DNA from: Xanthomonas hortorum pv. pelargonii
Lineage (GTDB): Bacteria; Pseudomonadota; Gammaproteobacteria; Xanthomonadales; Xanthomonadaceae
DNA length: 64,000 bases
Direction: 5' to 3'
Assembly (NCBI RefSeq): GCF_024499015.1
Contig: NZ_CP098604.1
Coordinates: forward strand, 2,542,001-2,606,000
Within the stretch, counting starts at the first letter, position 1, and each line of letters opens with the position of its first letter. The notes under the pieces were generated by a model, which was not told the DNA's origin, searched no databases, and saw only the letters and a program-made list of their open reading frames with translations. Shown piece by piece: positions 26,450 to 35,167 of the stretch. A program made the translations under genes and the position numbers.

Positions 26450-27442
26450 TCACGCCGGGAACGGCACGGCGCGCAACAGCGCTGCGACCACATCGTCGGC
26501 GCTGCGTTGTTCGGCCTCGGCCGCAAACGACAGCAGCAGGCGGTGGCGCATCACTGGCGCTGCGAGCGCAATGACATCGTCGCGGGTGGCGGCAAAGCGG
26601 CCGTGCAGCAATGCGCGTGCCTTGGACGCGAGCACCAGCGATTGCCCGGCGCGCGGGCCGGCGCCCCATCGGATCCATTGACGCACCTCGTCGCTGGCCT
26701 GCGGGCCGGGCCGGCTGGCGCGCACCAGGCGATTGATCCAGGTCAGCAGATCCGCGCCGACATGCACCTGCCGCACCTGTTGCTGCAGCGCCAACACGCT
26801 GTCCGCGTCCATCACCACCGGCACCTGCGCAGTTGCGGTGCCGGTGGTCTGGGTGAGGATGTCGCGCTCTTCCTGCTCGCTGGGGTAATCGACGCGCACA
26901 TGCAGCAGGAAGCGGTCCAGCTGCGCTTCCGGCAGCGGATAGGTGCCGGCCTGTTCGATCGGGTTCTGTGTGGCCAGCACGAAGAACGGCGCCGGCAGCG
27001 CATAGGTGGTGCCGGCGTAACTCACCGTGCGCTCGCTCATCGCTTCCAGCAACGCAGCCTGGGTCTTGGGCGGGGTGCGATTGAGTTCGTCGGCCAGCAG
27101 CAGATTGGTGAAGATCGGCCCCTGCTGGAAACGGAACTGCCGATGCCCGGTGCCGTGATCTTCTTCCAGCAGCTCGGTGCCGAGAATGTCGCTTGGCATC
27201 AGATCGGGAGTGAACTGCACGCGGCGGAACTGCAGCTCCAGCGCTTGCCCGAGCGAGCGCACCAGTAGCGTCTTGCCCAGGCCGGGCGCGCCTTCCAGCA
27301 GGCAGTGGCCGCCGGCCAGCAGGCCGATCAGCAGTTGCTCCACCACCGCGTCCTGGCCCACCACCGCCTGGGCCAGGGCCGCGCGCAACGCGCCGAGTTG
27401 GGAGAGCTGGTTGGCGAGAATGTCGTCGTTGGGGGAAGTCAT
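26450..27442 (-). CDS. moxR: MoxR-family AAA+ ATPase
   Basis: 330 residues. Walker A GAPGLGKT (near residues 52-59), Walker B LLLADELNRTPPKTQAALLE, sensor/arginine region VLATQNPIEQAGTYPLPEAQ and the DRFLLHV segment mark a MoxR/RavA AAA+ ATPase. MoxR proteins act as chaperone-like unfoldases that help to mature or regulate partner proteins encoded beside them, often DUF58 or von Willebrand-domain proteins. It sits directly before the DUF58 gene (13 bases). Upstream are DUF4159 and the TldE/TldD pair on the same strand. The start at 27442 (MTSPNDDILANQ) is conserved-looking. Confidence 0.92.
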   Translation of the reverse strand: MTSPNDDILANQLSQLGALRAALAQAVVGQDAVVEQLLIGLLAGGHCLLEGAPGLGKTLLVRSLGQALELQFRRVQFTPDLMPSDILGTELLEEDHGTGHRQFRFQQGPIFTNLLLADELNRTPPKTQAALLEAMSERTVSYAGTTYALPAPFFVLATQNPIEQAGTYPLPEAQLDRFLLHVRVDYPSEQEERDILTQTTGTATAQVPVVMDADSVLALQQQVRQVHVGADLLTWINRLVRASRPGPQASDEVRQWIRWGAGPRAGQSLVLASKARALLHGRFAATRDDVIALAAPVMRHRLLLSFAAEAEQRSADDVVAALLRAVPFPA

Positions 27443-27470
27443 GGGGAAAGTCTCGTTATGTGACTGCTGG

Positions 27471-27539
27471 CGTAGGAGCGCGCTTGCGCGCGAGGCTTCA
27501 CCGGGAAATCTTCATCGCGCGCCAGCGCGCTCCTACACG
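27471..27539. repeat. REP-like inverted pair
   Basis: CGTAGGAGCGCGCTTGCGCGCG and its inverse CGCGCGCCAGCGCGCTCCTACACG face each other across about 20 bases between moxR and the DUF4159 gene. The word GTAGGAGCGC recurs at 45.0 kb. This is a small repetitive palindrome of the REP kind, different from the large A/B elements. It sits within the operon, where such stems often affect mRNA stability. Confidence 0.7.
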
Positions 27540-27543
27540 GCGG

Positions 27544-28278
27544 TCAATTGGTCAGCGCATACATCACGATGTTGACGCCGAACCTGGTGTTGTCTTCCGC
27601 CAGAAACCGCTTGTTGCGCCAGTCGTAATCCCATTCGCAGCCGTAATCCTTGTTGCTGTACAACACGCCGAGCCGGCCATCGATGCTGATGCCCTTGAGA
27701 TAATCGTGCACCAGATCGTCGCCCCAGCCATTGAGTTCGAAACTGGTAGCCGGTGGGCCATCGGGAAACTTGAAAAACGCGTTGTAGAGGCGATGACTCT
27801 TGGGCAACTTCTGCAGCGCGGTCTTGCCGAAGATGGAAACCATCTGCGCTTCGAACGAGGTGGCGAACAGGCCATCGATATCGTGATTGCAATCGTCCAC
27901 GAACACGAAACCGCCATTGCGCACATAGCGCTCGAAGTTGCGCCGCTCGGCCGGATTGAACTCCACCAGCTTGTGCCCGGCCAGATAGCAGAACGGCGCC
28001 TGCAACATGCGCGGATCGGCCAGGTCCAGCACGTGTTCCTGCGGGTCCACGCGTAGCTGGGTGTAGTCGATCAGCGAGGTGATCAGGTTGGACGGCATGC
28101 GCGCATCCACATCCCAATCGCCGGAGTCGTAACGCAGCCGGGTGAACCAGAAATCGTAGTTGCCGGCCGCGCGTGCACGCAGCGGTAGCACCAGCGTGGC
28201 GGCGCTACCGAGCAGCAAGCCTAGGAAGTGGCGCCGCGAAGTGGGAGCCGGGAGACCGGGAACGGGAGCCGCACGCAA
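27544..28278 (-). CDS. DUF4159 protein with Tat signal
   Basis: About 244 residues from a TTG start at 28278. The N-terminus holds a twin-arginine motif SRRHFLGLLLG followed by a hydrophobic core SAATLVLPLRARAAG, so it should be exported folded by the Tat system. The mature part has FWFTRLRYDSGDWDVDARMP, NGGFVFVDDCNHDIDGLFAT and GKTALQKLPKSHRLYNAFFK, marks of DUF4159, and ends in an FGVNIVMYALTN tail. No ATG precedes the signal sequence, hence TTG. DUF4159 genes are regularly found with MoxR, DUF58 and BatA-like genes, as here. A glutamine-amidotransferase-like fold is likely without the catalytic Cys. Confidence 0.82.
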   Translation of the reverse strand: MRAAPVPGLPAPTSRRHFLGLLLGSAATLVLPLRARAAGNYDFWFTRLRYDSGDWDVDARMPSNLITSLIDYTQLRVDPQEHVLDLADPRMLQAPFCYLAGHKLVEFNPAERRNFERYVRNGGFVFVDDCNHDIDGLFATSFEAQMVSIFGKTALQKLPKSHRLYNAFFKFPDGPPATSFELNGWGDDLVHDYLKGISIDGRLGVLYSNKDYGCEWDYDWRNKRFLAEDNTRFGVNIVMYALTN

Positions 28279-28314
28279 GCGCCTGCGAGGTATCAGTCTG
28301 CAAAGAGCAGCTTC

Positions 28315-28350
28315 TGCTCTCCGATTCCCGAATCCCCACTCCCGAATCCC
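28315..28350. repeat. Low-complexity GATTCGGGA-type repeat
   Basis: Read on the minus strand, GGGATTCGGGAGTGGGGATTCGGGAATCGG is composed of imperfect 7-9 base units like those of the tandem array at 61.7 kb. It lies between the TldE-like gene and DUF4159. No function is evident. Confidence 0.55.
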
Positions 28351-28359
28351 GGCTCCGAC

Positions 28360-29694
28360 TCACACCGCATCCGACAACGAAGTAAACGTAAAGTCGCGCA
28401 GCCGCATCGGCGGGATCATCATCACGAAGTTGGATTCGTCACCGGCCACCCGCACCGGCTTGCCCAACTCGTCGATGTTGTTGAGCATGATCACCGGCGA
28501 TTCGTTGAAGCGGAAATTCTTCACCGGGTACTTGATCTGCCCGTTCTCGATGTAGAAGGTGCCGTCGCGGGTCAGGCCGGTGAGCAGCACGGTCTGCGGG
28601 TCGACCATGCGGATGTACCAGGTGCGCGTGACCAGGATGCCCTTCTCGGTGCCGCGCACCAGCTCGGCGATGTTCTTGTCGCCGCCGGCCATCAGCAGAT
28701 TGCCCGGCTCGCCGATCGCACGCTTGCCGTTCTTCTGCGCCCAGTAGCGCGAATACTGCAGGTTGGCGATCTTGCCGTTTTCCACGATCGACATCTTCTC
28801 GCGCGGCAGGCCCTCTTCGTCCCACGGCAACACTGCCGCACGCGCATCCCACGGGTCGGCGGTGATGTTCACGCGCGGGTCGTAGACCTGTTCGCCGAGC
28901 TTGTTGCCGCCGCCCTTCTTGGACAGAAAGCTGCGGCCTTCATCGGCGCGGCGCGCGTCGAAGAAATTCATCATGAACGAGATCAGCCCCGCAGCGGCGG
29001 CCGGCTCCAGAATCACCGTGTATTTGCCCGGTTCCAGTGCCTTGGCTTCGGCCGAATCGCTGGCCTTGCGCATGGCGATGCGGATGTCCTGCTCGGCCTT
29101 GAAGTCGGCAGCATCTTTCAAGTTGCGCCCCACCCAGCCCGAGCCGCGGCCGTCTTCGGTGCGCACGGTGCAGGTGTAGTCGAAACGCGCGCCACGTTGA
29201 TAGCCGAAGTTGCCCTTGCTGTTGGCGAATGCGGTGAAGCTCTGGCCATCCTCGAGAAAGCCGGCAGCGATCAGGCCTTTGCCTTTGCACGGCGCGATCG
29301 AATCGGCGGCCACCTGCGCACGAAACGCCGGGTCGATGGCGGCGGTGGATTCGCTGAAGGTCGGGCTGGCCGTATAGGTCTGCTTCTCGACCGCCGGCAT
29401 GAACTCCGGGTTTTCCGGCGCCAGCCGCGCCAGATCTTCCGCGCGCCGTACTACGCGCTCCAGCGAGGCGTCGTCGAACTCGTTGATGGTGGCCACGCCC
29501 ACGCGCTTGCCGAACGCCACCTGCACCTGCAGATCGGTGTTGTCGACAATGCCGCTGGTGGACACGTTGTTGAGCGCAAAACGGATGTTGCCGTCGATCG
29601 AGCCGGTGAGCTGTGCGGTGCACTCATCGGCCTTGGACAGTTTGATGACCTTGTCCAGAATGGCATTGGCCTGCGCTTCGGTAAGGATGCTCAT
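28360..29694 (-). CDS. TldE/PmbA-like protein
   Basis: 444 residues from MSILTEAQANAILDKVIKL, with a strong ribosome binding site (AGGAG, nine bases upstream). It is of the TldD/PmbA family (PF01523) but without the HExxxH zinc motif, as expected of the TldE partner: GSIDGNIRFALNNVSTSGIV near the N-terminus, YTVILEPAAAAGLISFMMNF in the middle and GAVLLTGLTRDGTFYIENG-type residues near the end. TldD and TldE form a heterodimeric protease that processes peptides such as microcin B17 and degrades CcdA. It has no signal peptide. It lies 14 bases after the stop of the TldD-like gene, so the pair is co-transcribed. Confidence 0.88.
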   Translation of the reverse strand: MSILTEAQANAILDKVIKLSKADECTAQLTGSIDGNIRFALNNVSTSGIVDNTDLQVQVAFGKRVGVATINEFDDASLERVVRRAEDLARLAPENPEFMPAVEKQTYTASPTFSESTAAIDPAFRAQVAADSIAPCKGKGLIAAGFLEDGQSFTAFANSKGNFGYQRGARFDYTCTVRTEDGRGSGWVGRNLKDAADFKAEQDIRIAMRKASDSAEAKALEPGKYTVILEPAAAAGLISFMMNFFDARRADEGRSFLSKKGGGNKLGEQVYDPRVNITADPWDARAAVLPWDEEGLPREKMSIVENGKIANLQYSRYWAQKNGKRAIGEPGNLLMAGGDKNIAELVRGTEKGILVTRTWYIRMVDPQTVLLTGLTRDGTFYIENGQIKYPVKNFRFNESPVIMLNNIDELGKPVRVAGDESNFVMMIPPMRLRDFTFTSLSDAV

Positions 29695-29708
29695 GTGGGT
29701 TTCTCCTG

Positions 29709-31343
29709 TTAGCCGAGCGAGCGGGCGGTGCTGATGACGTTGATGCCATCGAAGCGAGCGGTGGACGAACCATGCGAGACCGCCGACACCTGCGCCGGCT
29801 GGCCCTTGCCATCGAAGAACGAGCCGCCCAGGCGGTAGTCGCGTTGATCGGCGACCGCGCTGCAGGCGTTCCAGAATTCCGGCGTGCGGATCTGGTAAGC
29901 CACGTCCTCGAGCATGCGGGTGATCGCACCGTTCTTGATTTCATAGAACAGCTGGCCACCGAACTGCGCGTTGTAGCGCTGCTGGTCGATGGAGAACGAG
30001 CCGTCGCCGATGATGTAGATGCCGTTTTCCACGTTCTTGATCAAATCGCTCACGCTCAACGGCGTCTTGCCGGCGGCCAGCGAGACGTTGGCCATGCGCT
30101 GGAACTGCACGCTCGACCACGAGTCGGCGTAGCAGCAGCCATCGGAGGCGGTCTTGCCGAGGATATGCGCCTGATCGCGAATGGCCTGGTAGTCCACCAG
30201 CTTGCCGTCGCGGATCAGATCCCATTGTTTGGTCTTGACGCCTTCATCGTCGTACCCCACCGCGCCCAGGCTGCCGGGCTGAATCTTGTCGGCCAGGATA
30301 TGCACCTTGTCGCTGCCGTACTGGAACCCGGCCTTGAGCTTGTCGAGCGTGGCGAAACTGGTACCGGCGTAGTTGGCTTCGTAGCCGAGCACGCGGTCCA
30401 GTTCCAGCGGGTGGCCGACCGATTCGTGGATGGTGAGCCAGGTGTGCGAGGGGTCCAGCACCAGGTCGTACTTGCCCGGTTTCACAGACGGCGCCTTGAG
30501 CTTTTCCTGCGCCTGCTTGGCCGCCGCAATGGCGTCTTCCTTCATGTCGTAGGACAGGCCGTAATTGACCACGCCGTTGGGCGAGACGAACTTGCCCGAG
30601 GCCGCGCCATCCAGATATTCATAGCCCAGGCCCATCGGTGCGGAGAGTCCGTCGCGGGTGCGGAACTTGCCGCTGGCCTTGTCGATGGCAGTCACGCTCA
30701 TCGGCGCCCAGATGCGGTGCACGTCCTGATCGATGTAGGAACCATCGGTGCTGGCGAAGTACTTCTGCTCGTTGACCACGAACAGCATCGAGTTGACGAA
30801 GTTGGCGCCGGCCGCAGTGGCGGCGGCATTGACGCCGAGCAGCAGGTCCACCTTGTCCTTGATCGGCACTTCCATCGCGTTCTTTTTGATCGGCGTCTTC
30901 CAGCTCACCTCGCCCACGCCGGGCGTGGGCGCCAGCTGCACGGGGGTGCCCTGCACCTTGGCATTGGCCTTGGCGATCGCGGCGGCCTGCGCGGCTGCCT
31001 TGGCCACGCCTTGTTCGGTGAGTTCGTTGGTGGCGGCAAACCCCCAGGCACCGGCCACCAGGACGCGGATGCCCACACCGATGGACTCGGTGTTGACCAC
31101 GTTCTGCACCTTGTCCTCCCGGGTGATGACGAACTGGCGCAGATAGCGGCCGATACGCACATCGCAATAGCTCGCGCCGGCCTGACGTGCGGCGTTGAGG
31201 CCGGCATCGGTCAGGCGCTTCTTGCGGCCGACATCCAATTGCGTCAACAACTGCTCGGCGGCGATGGCCTTGCCGAAGTAGGCGGGCACAATCAGCCCAC
31301 CCATGGTCAGCCCGGTCAGGGCCAGGAAATCACGTCGCTGCAC
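29709..31343 (-). CDS. TldD-like zinc metallopeptidase with Tat signal
   Basis: About 544 residues. The metal site HESVGHPLELDR (HExxxH) lies in LVLDPSHTWLTIHESVGHPL, and ANYAGTSFATLDKL and SDGCCYADSWSSVQFQRMAN are family marks of PF01523. The N-terminus QRRDFLALTGLTMGGLIVP is a twin-arginine signal, so this TldD relative seems destined for the periplasm, unlike E. coli TldD in the cytoplasm. The start was set at GTG 31343, seven bases after GGGGAG; TTG 31349 is possible. Its partner TldE-like protein follows after 14 bases. It is similar throughout to the paralogue at 33.3 kb. Confidence 0.9.
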   Translation of the reverse strand: MQRRDFLALTGLTMGGLIVPAYFGKAIAAEQLLTQLDVGRKKRLTDAGLNAARQAGASYCDVRIGRYLRQFVITREDKVQNVVNTESIGVGIRVLVAGAWGFAATNELTEQGVAKAAAQAAAIAKANAKVQGTPVQLAPTPGVGEVSWKTPIKKNAMEVPIKDKVDLLLGVNAAATAAGANFVNSMLFVVNEQKYFASTDGSYIDQDVHRIWAPMSVTAIDKASGKFRTRDGLSAPMGLGYEYLDGAASGKFVSPNGVVNYGLSYDMKEDAIAAAKQAQEKLKAPSVKPGKYDLVLDPSHTWLTIHESVGHPLELDRVLGYEANYAGTSFATLDKLKAGFQYGSDKVHILADKIQPGSLGAVGYDDEGVKTKQWDLIRDGKLVDYQAIRDQAHILGKTASDGCCYADSWSSVQFQRMANVSLAAGKTPLSVSDLIKNVENGIYIIGDGSFSIDQQRYNAQFGGQLFYEIKNGAITRMLEDVAYQIRTPEFWNACSAVADQRDYRLGGSFFDGKGQPAQVSAVSHGSSTARFDGINVISTARSLG

Positions 31344-31714
31344 GGGCAACTCCCCAATAGTCCCGCGCGGCGCGCGGGTGATCTGGTGACGCGCAGATGG
31401 TTATCTGTGCGGTATCGCCGATTCTTGCCGGGTGATGAATGCTGCGTCAAATGACTTTCGGCAGGGGTGTGGGTAAATGCTGTGCCCGCATAGATTGAGT
31501 GGCACAACATGCATGCAGGTGTGGCGAGCGCGGCCGACAGCGTGCGATGGATGCATTTGCGCGGGAGCACGTAGCGGATGCCATGCATGCTTGCCTTATC
31601 GACGATTATGCGATGCGCTATCAGCACACATCACGCCATCATGCGCAGTATTTGCTTCACAGGTTCAGAGCGGCTGACAAACTAAGGAGGTGATCTGCGC
31701 GCTGGCTGCAGGGC

Positions 31715-31816
31715 CCTTGCCCGCCTACCATCGCGGGACATGCCGCAAGTACGTCCGTGTAGGCTCTTACGCGGCATCCATGCCGCGTAAGGTCCCGCGA
31801 CGGTAGGCGGGCAAGG
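31715..31816 (+). repeat. Palindromic element, type A (copy A4)
   Basis: The outer arms CCTTGCCCGCCTACCATCGC and GCGACGGTAGGCGGGCAAGG. Compared with other copies, the left arm has TACC for CACC and the right arm has GGTA for GGTG, a compensatory change that keeps the pair. The inner hairpin is of type A. The insert starts ATGCCGCAAG. Confidence 0.92.
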
Positions 31817-31954
31817 ACCAGTCGAGATGGTCGGCGTGCGTGGTTGCAAGCGAGGCGTGACGGGTGCTGTTTGAATAACGCCGCGTCGGATCATCTTCGC
31901 TACGCAAGCCGATCAACCTGCAGGCTTTAAAAAGCTACCGGCTCACTCTCTGGT

Positions 31955-32057
31955 GCGGTGTCCTCGTCGCTTGCGGGACCGTGTGGCGGCATGGATGCCG
32001 CCACCGAGCCTGTATGGACGTACTTGCGGCGTGTCCCGTGAGCGGCGAGGGCACCGC
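31955..32057 (-). repeat. Palindromic element, type B (copy B3)
   Basis: The outer arms GCGGTGTCCTCGTCGCTTGC and GTGAGCGGCGAGGGCACCGC pair with few mismatches. The inner hairpin GTGGCGGCAT/ATGCCGCCAC is perfect. The insert on the minus reading begins ACGCCGCAAGTACGTCC. It is the partner of A4. Confidence 0.9.
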
Positions 32058-32199
32058 GCGCTCGACTGACCATGCTTTTGACCTACAGCGTTTGAATGCA
32101 TCTAAACAACATAAGTCGATATCTTTGTTGCGGTGAGCTGATTGAACGATGTAGACGCTTCAGCGGCAGAGCGATAGGGCTGCAACTTCGCTGCAGGGC

Positions 32200-32301
32200 C
32201 CTTGCCCGCCCACCATCGCAGGACACGCCGCAAGTACGTCCGTGTAGGCTCTTACGCGGCATCCATGCCGCGTAAGGTCCCGCGACGGTGGGCGGGCAAG
32301 G
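32200..32301 (+). repeat. Palindromic element, type A (copy A5)
   Basis: The outer arms are CCTTGCCCGCCCACCATCGC and GCGACGGTGGGCGGGCAAGG, with the type A inner hairpin. The left arm has ATCGCAGGAC where the right has GTCCCGCGAC, leaving two mismatches also present in A6 and A7, which argues that the tandem copies arose from one another. Confidence 0.92.
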
Positions 32302-32439
32302 ACCAGTCGAGATGGTCGGCGTGCATGGTTGCAAGCAAGGCGTGACGGGTGCTGTTTGAATAACGCCGCATCGGATCATCTTCGCAACGCAAGGCGATCA
32401 ACCTGCAGGCTTTAAAAAGCTACCGACTCACTCTCTGGT

Positions 32440-32542
32440 GCGGTGTCCTCACCGATTGCGGGACCGTGTGGCGGCATGGATGCCGCCACCGAGCCTACAT
32501 GGAGGTACTTGCGGCGTGTCCCGCGAGCGGCGAGGGCACCGC
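32440..32542 (-). repeat. Palindromic element, type B (copy B4)
   Basis: The outer arms are GCGGTGTCCTCACCGATTGC and GCGAGCGGCGAGGGCACCGC, with inner hairpin GTGGCGGCAT/ATGCCGCCAC. The insert carries one change (GGAGGTACTT for GGACGTACTT). It is the partner of A5. Confidence 0.9.
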
Positions 32543-32684
32543 GCGCTCAACTGACCATGCTTTTGACCTACAGCGTTTGAATGCATCTAAACAACATCAC
32601 TCGATATCTTTGTTGTTGTGAGCTGATTGAACGAGGTAAGGGCTTCAGCGGCAGAGCGATAGGGCTGCAACTTCGCTGCAGGGC

Positions 32685-32786
32685 CCTTGCCCGCCCACCA
32701 TCGCAGGACACGCCGCAAGTACGTCCGTGTAGGCTCTTACGCGGCATCCATGCCGCATAAGGTCCCGCGACGGTGGGCGGGCAAGG
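32685..32786 (+). repeat. Palindromic element, type A (copy A6)
   Basis: Outer arms as in A5. The inner hairpin has one mismatch (TTACGC against GCATAA near 32757), the only A copy in the window with a broken inner stem, so it may be a decaying member. Confidence 0.9.
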
Positions 32787-32924
32787 ACCAGTCGAGATGG
32801 TCGGTGTGCATGGTTGCAAGCAAGGCGTGACGGGTGCTGTTTGAATAACGCCGTGTCCGATCAGCTTCGCAACGCAAGGCGATCAACCTGAGGCTTCAAA
32901 AAAGCAACCGATTCACTCTCTGGT

Positions 32925-33027
32925 GCGGTGTCCTCGCCGCTTGCGGGACCGTGTGGCGGCATGGATGCCGCCACCGAGCCTACATGGACGTACTTGCGGC
33001 GTGTCCCGCGAGCGGCGAGGGCACCGC
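32925..33027 (-). repeat. Palindromic element, type B (copy B5)
   Basis: The outer arms are GCGGTGTCCTCGCCGCTTGC and GCGAGCGGCGAGGGCACCGC, better matched than B4 because the left arm has GCCGC. The inner hairpin is perfect. It is the partner of A6. Confidence 0.9.
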
Positions 33028-33170
33028 GCGCTCGACTGACCATGCTTTTGACTTACAGCATTTTTGATGCATCTAAACAACATCACTCGATATCTTTGTT
33101 GTTGTGAGCTGATTGAACGAGGTAAGGGCTTCAGCGGCAGACCGATAGGGCTGCAACTCCGCTGCAGGGT

Positions 33171-33272
33171 CCTTGCCCGCCCACCATCGCAGGACACGCC
33201 GCAAGTACGTCCGTGTAGGCTCTTACGCGGCATCCATGCCGCGTAAGGTCCCGCGACGGTGGGCGGGCAAGG
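33171..33272 (+). repeat. Palindromic element, type A (copy A7)
   Basis: The last A copy of the tandem array, with arms CCTTGCCCGCCCACCATCGC and GCGACGGTGGGCGGGCAAGG and an intact inner hairpin. It ends 66 bases before the stop of the minus-strand TldD-like paralogue. It could therefore sit in the 3' untranslated region of that mRNA. Confidence 0.92.
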
Positions 33273-33337
33273 ACCAGTCGAGATGGTCGGTGCGTATGGT
33301 TTTCAGCAAAGCAACTCCCAACGTTTGTTGGCAGCTC

Positions 33338-34966
33338 TCACCCCAACGAGCGCGCGGTATTGATCACGTTGATGCCATCGAAGCGTGCGGTGGACGAGCC
33401 ATGCGACACCGCCGACACCTGGCTGGGCTGGCCCTTGCCATCGAAGAACGAGCCGCCCAAACGGAAGTCGCGTTGATCGCAGACTGCGCTGCAGGCATTC
33501 CAGAATTCTGGCGTGCGGATTTGATAGGCAGCGTCTTCCACCAGCCGCGTGACCTGGCCGTTCTCGATTTCGTAGAACAACTGCCCGCCGAACTGCGCGT
33601 TGTAGCGCTGCTGGTCGATCGAATACGAACCGCGCCCGTGGATATACAACCCGCGCTCCACGTTCTTGATCATCTCGGCAACGCCAAGTGGTTGTTTGCC
33701 TGCGGCCAGCGACACATTGGGCATGCGCTGGAACTGCACGCTGGACCAGGAATCTGCATAGCTGCAGCCATCGGAGGCGGTCTTGCCGAGCAGGTGCGCC
33801 TGATCGCGCGTGCATTGGTAATCGACCAGGATGCCGTCTTTCACCAGCTCCCACTGCTTGCTCTTGACCCCCTCATCGTCGTAACCCACTGCGCCCAGGC
33901 TGCCGGGCTGGGTGCGGTCGGCGACGAAGGTCACTGCATCGCTGCCCCAGCGGAAACCCGCATCGCGCTTGTCCAGCGTGGCGAAGCTGGTGCCGGCGTA
34001 GTTGGCCTCGTAGCCGAGTACGCGATCGAGCTCGAGCGGGTGGCCCACCGACTCGTGGATGGTGAGAAACAGATTGCTCGGGTCGATCACCAGATCGTAT
34101 TTGCCGGCCTTCACCGAGGGTGCGGTGAGTTTGGCGCGCGCCTGTTTGGCCGCGGCAATCGCATCTTCGCGCGCGTCGTAGCTGTGGCCGTAGCCGATGA
34201 GTCCGCCAGGCAACTGATGCTTCTGGCTGGCATCGCCATCCAGATATTCGTAGCCCATGCCCATTGGCGACGACAGCCCGTCGCGGGTGCGGAAGGTGCC
34301 GCTGGCCTTGTCCACCGCGGTGACGGTAAACGGCAACCACAACCGGTGCACGTCCTGATCGATGTAGGAGCCGTCGCTGCTTGCGAAATACTTCTGCTCG
34401 TTGATCGCAAACATGCGCGAGGCCACGAAGGTGGCGCCGGCAGTGAGCGCGGCCGCGTTGACGTCCATCAGCAGCGCTACCTTGTCCTGCAGCGGCACTT
34501 CCATCGCGTTCTTCTTGATCGGTGTCTTCCAGCTCACCTGCCCGGCCGGGGTTACCGGTGCCAACTGCACCGGCGCACCGCCCAGCCGCGCGTTGGCCTT
34601 GGCGATCGCTACCGCCTGGCGCGTAGCAGTGGCCACACCATCGCTGGTGAGCGTGTTGGTGGCCGCAAAGCCCCACGCACCATCGGCCAGCACGCGCACG
34701 CCCACACCGCTGGATTCGGCGTTGACCACATTCTCCACCTGCGCCTCGCGGGTGATCACAAACTGGCGCAAATAGCGGCCCACGCGCACATCGCAGTAGC
34801 TGGCACCAGCCGCCTTGGCGGTGGTCAACGCGGTATCCGACAGGCGCCGGTTGCGCGCTGCATCCACCGGGGTAAGTAATTGCTCGGCCGCGATCAGGCG
34901 CGTATGCGGCAGCAGCAACCCGGCAGCACCGATGCCGGACAAGGTGAGGAAGGTACGACGGTCCAC
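33338..34966 (-). CDS. Second TldD-like zinc metallopeptidase with Tat signal
   Basis: 542 residues from GTG 34966 (GGAGAA upstream). The N-terminus DRRTFLTLSGIGAAGLLLP is a twin-arginine signal ending near RLIAAEQLL. The catalytic site HESVGHPLELDR, ANYAGTSFATLDKR and SDGCSYADSWSSVQFQRMPN agree closely with the paralogue at 29.7 kb; the two differ in scattered positions (TPVTPAGQVSWKTPI against TPGVGEVSWKTPI). No TldE-like gene follows it directly; the downstream DNA is the repeat array and then the other pair. It may share that TldE partner or work alone. Gene duplication is the simplest origin. Confidence 0.9.
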   Translation of the reverse strand: MDRRTFLTLSGIGAAGLLLPHTRLIAAEQLLTPVDAARNRRLSDTALTTAKAAGASYCDVRVGRYLRQFVITREAQVENVVNAESSGVGVRVLADGAWGFAATNTLTSDGVATATRQAVAIAKANARLGGAPVQLAPVTPAGQVSWKTPIKKNAMEVPLQDKVALLMDVNAAALTAGATFVASRMFAINEQKYFASSDGSYIDQDVHRLWLPFTVTAVDKASGTFRTRDGLSSPMGMGYEYLDGDASQKHQLPGGLIGYGHSYDAREDAIAAAKQARAKLTAPSVKAGKYDLVIDPSNLFLTIHESVGHPLELDRVLGYEANYAGTSFATLDKRDAGFRWGSDAVTFVADRTQPGSLGAVGYDDEGVKSKQWELVKDGILVDYQCTRDQAHLLGKTASDGCSYADSWSSVQFQRMPNVSLAAGKQPLGVAEMIKNVERGLYIHGRGSYSIDQQRYNAQFGGQLFYEIENGQVTRLVEDAAYQIRTPEFWNACSAVCDQRDFRLGGSFFDGKGQPSQVSAVSHGSSTARFDGINVINTARSLG

Positions 34967-35167
34967 GTGGCGTTCTCCGCTGAAGCGCACGCTGCGCACG
35001 TGCCAAACCCCGAGGGTGGCGTAGAGGCGTGAAAGTGGTCAAGTGACGATGTGCATGGCGGTTGGCGCGGCTCGCGTGCAATCGTGCGGGCCGGGTCGAT
35101 CTACACCGCGCATGTGAGTGTTCGATGTGCCCGGACAGACCAGCGCGCTGTCGCTGTGTCGGTCGCG

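Larger units (their letters stand above)
31344..33337. repeat. Tandem array of 485-bp units built from A and B palindromes
   Basis: No gene is present. From the word GGGCCCTTGCCCG (or GGGTCCTTGCCCG) the units start at 31711, 32196, 32681 and 33167, that is periods of 485, 485 and 486 bases. Each full unit has a type A palindrome, a linker with GGTTGCAAGC and TTTAAAAAGCTACCG, a type B palindrome, and a second linker (ATGCATCTAAACAACAT, CAGCGGCAGAGCGATAGGG). The last unit is cut after A7 at the tldD paralogue. The words AGAGCGGCTGACAAACTAAGG open the array near 31668. The first 320 bases (31344-31665) contain nothing I recognise. Confidence 0.9.

Noticed and set aside
33064..33246. Many short open frames ending in Ile-His-Ala-Ala within the palindromes
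   Set aside because: They arise because the inner hairpin holds TAA on each strand; no start signals and no conservation beyond the DNA repeat itself.
31680..33290. A possible CRISPR array because of regular repeats
   Set aside because: The repeats are about 100 bp palindromes with a 485-bp period and conserved linkers; there are no unique spacers of 30-40 bp and no cas genes.
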